This document shows positions 40,130-44,380 of a stretch of 44,380 nucleotides of DNA, piece after piece. The stretch spans positions 1-44,380 of the forward strand of contig JAPKZG010000044.1 of the NCBI GenBank assembly GCA_026393895.1, in the 5' to 3' direction. The translations under genes and the position numbers were made by a program. Within the stretch, counting starts at the first letter, position 1. Each line of letters opens with the position of its first letter. The DNA is from Candidatus Aminicenantota bacterium. Its GTDB lineage: Bacteria > Acidobacteriota > Aminicenantia > Aminicenantales > UBA4085. The notes beneath the pieces are model-generated. The model did not search any database, had not been told where the DNA came from, and saw nothing but the letters and a program-made list of their open reading frames with translations.

Positions 40130-41460
40130 AATCCATCCTGATCATCGACGACGACCCCTTGATTCGGAAAACGCTGAGCGCCCATTTGAGCCGCCGGGGT
40201 TGCGAAACGCGCGCGGCCGAAGACGGGGAAAGCGGCCTGGAAGCCTGCGCCGGCGGTAACCCCGACCTTGTTCTCCTGGACGTCCGGCTGCCCGACTTGG
40301 ACGGCCTGGAAGTGCTGCGCCGGATCCGGGAAAAATCCCCGCAGGCCGTGGTCGTCATCATGACCGCTTATGACGACATGAAAACCACGGTCGAAGCGGT
40401 CAAAGGAGGCGCCTTCGAATATCTGGTCAAACCCCTCGATTTCGTCGCCCTGGACTTGACGATCGACAAGGCGTTCAAGGTCAGGGCGCTCGAGGAGAAG
40501 ATCGATTATCTCGTTTCGGAAAAACAGAAGGAATACCTGATCGACAACATCATCGGCCGTTCACCGGGAATGCGCGACGTCTTCAAACTCATCGGTTCGG
40601 TCGCCGGAACGCGGACCAACGTCCTGGTCCAAGGCGACAGCGGAACCGGAAAAGAGCTGGTCGCCAAGGCGATCCATTACAACAGCCCCTGGCGGGAGGA
40701 GCCGTTCATCGTCATCAATTGCTCGGCCATGCAGGAAACGCTGCTCGAAAGCGAGTTGTTCGGGCACGTTAAGGGCGCGTTCACCGACGCGGTTTCCGAA
40801 ACCAAGGGGAAATTCGAAATCGCCGGCAAGGGGACGCTCTTCCTGGATGAAATCGGCGACGTCTCGCCCAACCTCCAGTCCAAACTCCTCCGGGTCATCG
40901 AGAGCCGGGACTACATGAAGGTAGGCGGGGAAAAAATCCTGAGAACCGAAGCCCGGATCATCGCCGCGACCAATCAGAACCTCCGGGCGTTGATCGACAG
41001 TGGCCGGTTTCGCGAGGACCTCTACTACCGCCTCAAGGTCGTCGAAATCAAACTGCCGTCTCTCCGCGAACGCCCGGAGGACATCCCGGATCTCGTCGCC
41101 TATCTTTTGGAAAAAATCAACCGGGACCTGCGGAAGAACGTCCGCAAAATCCCGCCGGAAGTCATGATCGCACTCCAGGAGAATTCCTGGAGAGGAAATG
41201 TCCGGGAACTGGAGAACGCTCTGATCCGGGCCGTGATCCTGGCCAAGGGAGACGTGATTCTGCTGGAAAACCTGCCGCTCGAGTCGGAGGAGAAGAAACC
41301 CTGTTCCCGGGAGCTCGTTCCCATGGACCAGGTCGAAAAAGAGTATATTCAGTATGTTTTGACCGCCGTGAAGGGGTCCAAAACCCGGGCCAGCGAAATC
41401 CTCGGGATCAGCCGGCCGACCCTGGACAAGAAAATCAAGGATTATCAGCTCACGGTCTGA
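40126..41460 (+). CDS. Sigma-54-dependent NtrC-family response regulator
   Basis: A 444-aa transcription activator. Receiver domain 1-120: acidic pair in IIDDDPLIR, phospho-Asp in LVLLDVRLPDLDG, Thr in VVIMTAYDDM, Lys in YLVKPLDF. The AAA+ domain has Walker A QGDSGTGKELVAK (about 168), the sigma-54-contact loop GAFTDA (about 217; GAFTGA in most members, Asp variants occur), Walker B GTLFLDEIGD and the arginine finger region GRFREDLYYRLKVV. The Fis-type helix-turn-helix is GSKTRASEILGISRPTLDKK near the end. Partner of the kinase; probably activates the nearby GG/GC promoters. Confidence 0.97.
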   Translation: MKSILIIDDDPLIRKTLSAHLSRRGCETRAAEDGESGLEACAGGNPDLVLLDVRLPDLDGLEVLRRIREKSPQAVVVIMTAYDDMKTTVEAVKGGAFEYLVKPLDFVALDLTIDKAFKVRALEEKIDYLVSEKQKEYLIDNIIGRSPGMRDVFKLIGSVAGTRTNVLVQGDSGTGKELVAKAIHYNSPWREEPFIVINCSAMQETLLESELFGHVKGAFTDAVSETKGKFEIAGKGTLFLDEIGDVSPNLQSKLLRVIESRDYMKVGGEKILRTEARIIAATNQNLRALIDSGRFREDLYYRLKVVEIKLPSLRERPEDIPDLVAYLLEKINRDLRKNVRKIPPEVMIALQENSWRGNVRELENALIRAVILAKGDVILLENLPLESEEKKPCSRELVPMDQVEKEYIQYVLTAVKGSKTRASEILGISRPTLDKKIKDYQLTV

Positions 41461-41519
41461 AATCCGGCCGCCGTTTGCCTCTTTACCTTTTTTTAAAAAT
41501 CTCTTACGTCCATCCGGGC

Positions 41520-41539
41520 GGCCGGCCGGACGGCCGGCC
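41520..41539. promoter_or_regulatory. Palindrome upstream of a sigma-54 promoter
   Basis: GGCCGGCCG (41520-41528) and CGGCCGGCC (41531-41539) form a 9-bp inverted repeat about 30 bp before the -24 box at 41569. It may be an activator site, or a hairpin ending the regulator operon (a T-rich stretch lies upstream, not downstream). Confidence 0.35.
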
Positions 41540-41568
41540 CGTTCCCGCCTGAACCCGGGGACCGAAAA

Positions 41569-41585
41569 TTGGCACGAATCATGCA
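41569..41585 (+). promoter_or_regulatory. Sigma-54 promoter of the receiver gene
   Basis: TTGGCACGAATCATGCA matches the consensus at every position except the first T of the -12 element; GG and GC are 12 nt apart. The expected start, about 41596, precedes AAAGGA and the ATG at 41620. Confidence 0.82.
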
Positions 41586-41619
41586 AATATTCAGGCGAAT
41601 CGACCAAAGGATCGTGCTC

Positions 41620-42009
41620 ATGGCCACCAAAAAAATAGTCGTAGTGGATGACGAAGAATCCATCCGGAAAACATTTTTTCTCATTCTCAACAAAACCTAC
41701 CGGGTTTATCTGGCCAAGGACGGCGCGGAAGCCCTGGCCCGTTTTAAAAACGCGGCCGTGGACTTGGTGATCGCCGATTACCGTCTTCCCGACATGAACG
41801 GAGTCGAACTCGTCGAATCCCTTCGTCGGGCCGGATTCGGCGGCGAAGTCATCCTGATTTCGGCGTTCGCCGACCTGATTGAACCGGAAGTTTTAGCCCG
41901 TCTTCGAATCAGCCATTTTTTCGCCAAGCCGCTTGACCTCAACGCGCTCAACCGTTCGATCGATTACCTCTTGAAGAAGGACGAACTGATCGCCGGCCGC
42001 ACGGTTTGA
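41620..42009 (+). CDS. Stand-alone receiver (CheY-like) protein
   Basis: A 129-aa single-domain response regulator. The acidic pair is in VVVDDEESIRKTFF, the phospho-Asp in LVIADYRLPDMNG, Ser in VILISAFADLI, Lys in FFAKPLDLNAL. No output domain follows. ATG 41620 has AAAGGA 8 nt upstream; the earlier TTG lies inside the sigma-54 promoter. The predicted sigma-54 promoter suggests that the upstream NtrC-type activator turns this gene on. It may compete for phosphate from the same kinase, as a phosphate sink, or act on another protein. Confidence 0.9.
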   Translation: MATKKIVVVDDEESIRKTFFLILNKTYRVYLAKDGAEALARFKNAAVDLVIADYRLPDMNGVELVESLRRAGFGGEVILISAFADLIEPEVLARLRISHFFAKPLDLNALNRSIDYLLKKDELIAGRTV

Positions 42010-42193
42010 ATCATTTTTCGTAACCTCCGGTTTGGAGTAAAGCCGGCGGCGCTCAGGCGATTTGCGCCGGCCTTCCCGGCCCGATCCCGGGCGTTATCCC
42101 TCCTATTTCTTCAACTCGGAACGATCCCGCTAGACAAAAAAAGAATTCGAAGGATGTGCTGACCCTATTCAAAGGATTGACTTTTTAGAAAAA

Positions 42194-42379
42194 TTGGAGG
42201 ATAAATGCGAATTATTCCGGTTTTTACCGGAGGGAACAGAGAAAAGGCAGGGGGCGCTCCGGTCCGGCCTCGTTCGACCAAGAGGGTATTTGGCACCAGG
42301 AGGTGCCATGTCCGTTTTTCGGCACCCCCGGGATTTCGAGGGCAAATCCCCGCAATTTAGTTTACGCCTGAATAAATAA
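42194..42379 (+). other. Structured leader-like region with small open frames
   Basis: Hairpins: CCGGT/ACCGG at 42217-42230 and a perfect GGCACC-AGGA-GGTGCC (42292-42307). AGGAGG (42298-42303) lies in the loop and stem of the second hairpin, 4 nt before an ATG (42308) that opens a 23-codon frame MSVFRHPRDFEGKSPQFSLR to 42379. A GGAGG at 42196 precedes an alternative 51-codon frame from ATG 42205. I cannot decide whether any of these is translated. The remaining gap, 42010-42193, holds GC-rich hairpins only. Confidence 0.3.
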
Positions 42380-42458
42380 GTTTACGGTAAAACCAGCTTT
42401 CAAGTCTCTTCCGTTTCCTTATTCCGAGGGGAGTTTTCGCTTTTTGCCATCGAACGAG

Positions 42459-42475
42459 TTGGCATGATTTATGCA
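42459..42475 (+). promoter_or_regulatory. Sigma-54 promoter of a candidate small RNA
   Basis: TTGGCATGATTTATGCA matches the consensus in 15 of 17 positions (T for C in the -24 element and A for T in the -12 element); GG and GC are 12 nt apart. The expected start is 42485-42488. Confidence 0.75.
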
Positions 42476-42485
42476 TAAATATTTG

Positions 42486-42580
42486 CAGGCACCTATAGAG
42501 TGCCTTCCCATATATCCTTCAACTCTCTTCCTTTCAGTGGGGAGGCGGAAGACGCCCAATCTTCCGCCTCTTTTATTTTT
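42486..42580 (+). ncRNA. Candidate sigma-54-dependent small RNA
   Basis: From the predicted start the RNA would open with a 6-bp hairpin, AGGCAC (42487-42492) with GTGCCT (42500-42505), followed by about 35 unpaired, pyrimidine-rich bases (TCCTTCAACTCTCTTCC inside 42516-42532) and end in a strong terminator. Length is about 93 nt. No open frame of note lies within. The C/U-rich single-stranded part could base-pair with G/A-rich Shine-Dalgarno regions. The layout of promoter, 5' hairpin, open middle and terminator is that of a trans-acting small RNA; an attenuated leader of pgsB is the alternative. Confidence 0.6.
42542..42580 (+). terminator. Strong intrinsic terminator before pgsB
   Basis: A perfect 11-bp stem, GAGGCGGAAGA (42542-42552) with TCTTCCGCCTC (42560-42570), 7-nt loop, followed by TTTTATTTTT. 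Confidence 0.93.
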
Positions 42581-42583
42581 AAG

Positions 42584-42613
42584 TTGGTTTTTTCCCCGTC
42601 GTTTCCATAGAAT
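42584..42613 (+). promoter_or_regulatory. Sigma-70-like promoter of pgsB
   Basis: TTGGTT (42584-42589), 18-nt spacer, TAGAAT (42608-42613). The GTG start is 6 nt later, so the transcript should begin at the start codon. Confidence 0.5.
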
Positions 42614-42619
42614 ACGCAT

Positions 42620-43807
42620 GTGGGTATTCTGATCCCCGGTTTCGTCATCCTCTCCCTTTTCGGCGGATTTCTCATCCTCGAACGCCGGAGATTGGCCCGG
42701 CTTCGTTCCCGGGTTCCTCTTCGGATTTGCGTCACCGGAACCCGGGGAAAATCCGCCGTGACCCGCCAGATCGCCGCAGCCCTTCGGGCCTCGGGCCGGT
42801 CGGTCGTGGCCAAAACGACCGGTTCGAAGCCTTCTTTGATCCTGCCCGACGGCAGCGAACAGGAAATCCCCCGCTTGGGACCGGCTTCCCTCCTGGAGCA
42901 AAAACGATTCCTCTCTCTTGCGGCTCGGCTTTCGGCGGACGCGCTTGTCGCGGAGATGATGAGCATCGCGCCGGAATGTCTGGCCGTCGAATCCGGAAAG
43001 ATCTTCCGTCCGGGGATCCTCGTCGTGACCAATGTCCGTCTCGACCACGAGGAGGAGATGGGCCGGACCGTGGAGGAGGTCGCCGAATCCCTGGCAACCG
43101 CGATTCCTCCTCAAAGTACTGTTTTGGTTTGTGTCGCGGAATGGCATCCGGTTTTCGACCGGACGGCGCGTAAAAAAAAGTGCCGGGTTATTCATATGGC
43201 CCCCGATGAAACGGAGAACCCTCTTCCCGGCGTTGATTTTCCGGAGAACGTCCGCGTGTCCCTGGCCGTGGCCGATCAACTCGGGATTGACCGGGAGACG
43301 GCCTTGAGGGGAATCGCCGCGGCGAACCCCGATTTCGGGAGTCTTCGAATCTGGTCGATGGTCTCACCCGTTTCCGGCCGAAACTGGCAGTTCGCCTCGA
43401 TCTTCGCGGCCAACGAGCCGGAGTCGACCCGGATCGCCCTGGAAAGGGTCCGAAGCCGCGTTCCGTTCGAGGGGCGGTGGACGATCGCCCTTCTCAACCT
43501 CAGGTCCGACCGCGCCTCCCGGACGCGCCAATGGCTGGCGGCGGTCCGGAATGGTTTTTTCGCCGGTTTTGACCAAGTCGTTTTCATCGGGGAACAGGCT
43601 TCGGCCTTGGGCCGGATGCGCTTTCCCGGCGGAGAAGGGATCCCCGCAGTCGGGGCGATCGACGCCCGGTCCGCCCGCAAAGTGACGGACGCGCTTTGGC
43701 CGATGTCCGCGGACGAGACCGTCGTCGTCGGCATGGGAAATATCGCCGCTATCGGCGAAGCCCTGGTTGAATACTGGGATACTGCGGGGACGAGGGTCTC
43801 ATGTTGA
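42620..43807 (+). CDS. pgsB: Poly-gamma-glutamate synthase subunit PgsB/CapB
   Basis: A 395-aa ligase-like enzyme, close to the usual PgsB length of about 390. It joins glutamates through their gamma-carboxyls with ATP, at the inner membrane. An N-terminal helix (ILIPGFVILSLFGGFLILE) anchors it; then comes the Mur-ligase-type P-loop ICVTGTRGKSAVTRQIAAAL, VAKTTGSKPSLILPDG, ADALVAEMMSIAPECLAVES and VVTNVRLDHEEEMG, all PgsB hallmarks. GTG 42620 has no Shine-Dalgarno and sits 6 nt after a -10. It overlaps pgsC by 7 nt. The product could be an anionic capsule or a released polymer. Confidence 0.93.
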   Translation: MGILIPGFVILSLFGGFLILERRRLARLRSRVPLRICVTGTRGKSAVTRQIAAALRASGRSVVAKTTGSKPSLILPDGSEQEIPRLGPASLLEQKRFLSLAARLSADALVAEMMSIAPECLAVESGKIFRPGILVVTNVRLDHEEEMGRTVEEVAESLATAIPPQSTVLVCVAEWHPVFDRTARKKKCRVIHMAPDETENPLPGVDFPENVRVSLAVADQLGIDRETALRGIAAANPDFGSLRIWSMVSPVSGRNWQFASIFAANEPESTRIALERVRSRVPFEGRWTIALLNLRSDRASRTRQWLAAVRNGFFAGFDQVVFIGEQASALGRMRFPGGEGIPAVGAIDARSARKVTDALWPMSADETVVVGMGNIAAIGEALVEYWDTAGTRVSC

Positions 43808-44232
43808 CGACGATTCTTGTCGGATTGCCCGTCGCTCTGCTCTTTGCCGAAATCACCGGCGTCATTCCCGGCGGCCTCATCGTCCCGGCGTATATGGCCC
43901 TCTACGTGGAACAGCCCGCGCGGCTCGTGGCGACCTTGGCCGCGGCATTTTGCGCGCTCGGGCTCTATCGTTGGGCGGCTCAGTATCTCCTCCTTTTCGG
44001 CCGCCGGAGATTCGTCTTTCTTCTCCTCGCGGGCGCGTTGATCGGGCAGATCTGGTTTCTGATCTGGCCGCCGCTCTTTCCTTCTTCCTTGGATTTACGG
44101 GTGATCGGGTGGATCATCCCCGGGCTTCTGGCCAATAATCTCGCCCGCCAGAAAACCGGCCGGACGCTGGCCGCGCTCACCGCCGCGACTGTTTTGACGT
44201 ACGCTTTGGTCAAAGTGGTCGCCCTGTTTTAA
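43801..44232 (+). CDS. pgsC: Poly-gamma-glutamate biosynthesis protein PgsC/CapC
   Basis: A 143-aa membrane protein with about five helices, near the usual 149 residues. VALLFAEITGVIPGGLIVPAY is the family signature; later helices are FVFLLLAGALIGQIWFLIW and VIGWIIPGLLANNLARQ. PgsC works with PgsB to make and move poly-gamma-glutamate. The start overlaps the pgsB stop, so the two are translated together. Confidence 0.93.
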   Translation: MLTTILVGLPVALLFAEITGVIPGGLIVPAYMALYVEQPARLVATLAAAFCALGLYRWAAQYLLLFGRRRFVFLLLAGALIGQIWFLIWPPLFPSSLDLRVIGWIIPGLLANNLARQKTGRTLAALTAATVLTYALVKVVALF

Positions 44233-44252
44233 GCGGGCGACCCGAGGATGAT

Positions 44253-44380
44253 ATGCCCCTAGATTTTCTCCGGGATTCGAAAACGAAATCCGGGAAACAA
44301 CCGTCGGCGTCGGCGTTGATGGGCCTCGGGTTGTGGAGCCTGGCCTTCGGCGTATTCCTCCATTTCGTTCCGCCGGCCAC
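44253..44380 (+). CDS. Start of a third gene in the poly-gamma-glutamate operon
   Basis: An open frame from ATG 44253 runs off the window: MPLDFLRDSKTKSGKQPSAS, then a hydrophobic segment (ALMGLGLWSLAFGVFLHFVP). GAGGAT lies just upstream, 20 nt after pgsC. It looks like a membrane-anchored protein with a short cytoplasmic N-terminus. In pgs operons this place is often held by PgsA/CapA or another polymer-handling protein, but 42 residues are too few to decide. Confidence 0.6.
   Translation, partial: MPLDFLRDSKTKSGKQPSASALMGLGLWSLAFGVFLHFVPPA

Noticed and set aside
42291-42307. TTGGCACC as another sigma-54 -24 element
   Set aside because: No GC lies 12 nt after the GG; the spacing is off by one, and the stretch is better explained as a perfect hairpin.
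42194-42320. Cyclic-di-GMP-I (GEMM) riboswitch before the poly-gamma-glutamate genes
   Set aside because: The conserved GEMM core segments and the tetraloop/receptor are not present; only short, unrelated hairpins are.
1-44380. tRNA, rRNA, phage or plasmid replication genes
   Set aside because: No cloverleaf with a TTCRANNC loop, no rRNA stretch, and no integrase, terminase or replication initiator was seen while reading both strands.

Overview
The window is about 44.4 kb of GC-rich bacterial chromosome (roughly 60% by eye) with about 42 protein genes, short intergenic gaps and many 4-base start/stop overlaps. There is no rRNA, tRNA, CRISPR array, phage or complete insertion sequence. The content is that of an anaerobic, diderm, peptide- and amino-acid-using bacterium: an oxygen-independent ribonucleotide reductase with its activase, an RND efflux pump, secreted outer-membrane-type proteins, an M19 dipeptidase, a hydroxyproline-family dehydratase, an ACT-domain malic enzyme and sigma-54 control. 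My best guess is Candidatus Aminicenantes or a related Acidobacteriota lineage. This rests on gene style and content, not on a marker gene.

Layout. 1-2.2 kb: 3' end of an RND transporter and a secreted beta-propeller. 2.2-5.5 kb (minus): ABC ATPase, permease, TPR protein and prepilin peptidase, an order that recalls the pilHI-pilD segment of Myxococcus. 5.6-11.4 kb (plus): surface or periplasmic proteins (a structured-tail protein, DUF3467, a 65-aa protein, a FecR protein with aromatic repeats and a Ser/Arg tail, a barrel-like protein). 11.5-16.7 kb: one-domain asparaginase, lipoprotein, glucose-6-phosphate isomerase, MFS transporter, HAD phosphatase. 16.7-21.5 kb: nrdD, glutaredoxin-like gene, nrdG, then a low-GC island with a MITE-like hairpin, then dut and a GrpB-family gene. 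21.5-27.2 kb (minus): hydroxyproline-family dehydratase, TPM-domain protein, MFS, GMC oxidoreductase. 27.5-30.6 kb: glycerol-3-phosphate dehydrogenase, FAD oxidoreductase and DUF1667 operon. 30.6-36.9 kb: malic enzyme and DUF2284 (minus), TrmJ-OsmC-DUF429 (plus), a lipid kinase (minus) and a dipeptidase (plus).

36.9-44.4 kb is the most interesting part. A solute-binding protein, a histidine kinase and an NtrC-type sigma-54 activator form one operon, followed by a lone receiver protein, an RNA-like intergenic region and poly-gamma-glutamate genes (pgsB, pgsC and the start of a third). Three good sigma-54 promoters (GG-N10-GC) lie before the solute-binding gene, before the receiver gene and before a roughly 93-nt segment that begins with a hairpin and ends in a strong intrinsic terminator. 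The last is a candidate sigma-54-dependent small RNA just upstream of pgsB. I read this as a signalling module that senses a solute and may control a capsule-like polymer.

Other non-coding signals: tandem NrdR boxes 32 bp apart, and mutually exclusive RNA pairings at the ribosome binding site, in the nrdD leader; a branched hairpin element with a T tract at 27.26-27.37 kb; a hairpin repeat at 25.3 kb with an 18-nt fragment at 35.56 kb; and a set of genes whose promoter -10 box lies only 6-13 nt before the start codon with no ribosome binding site, suggesting leaderless or nearly leaderless mRNAs.
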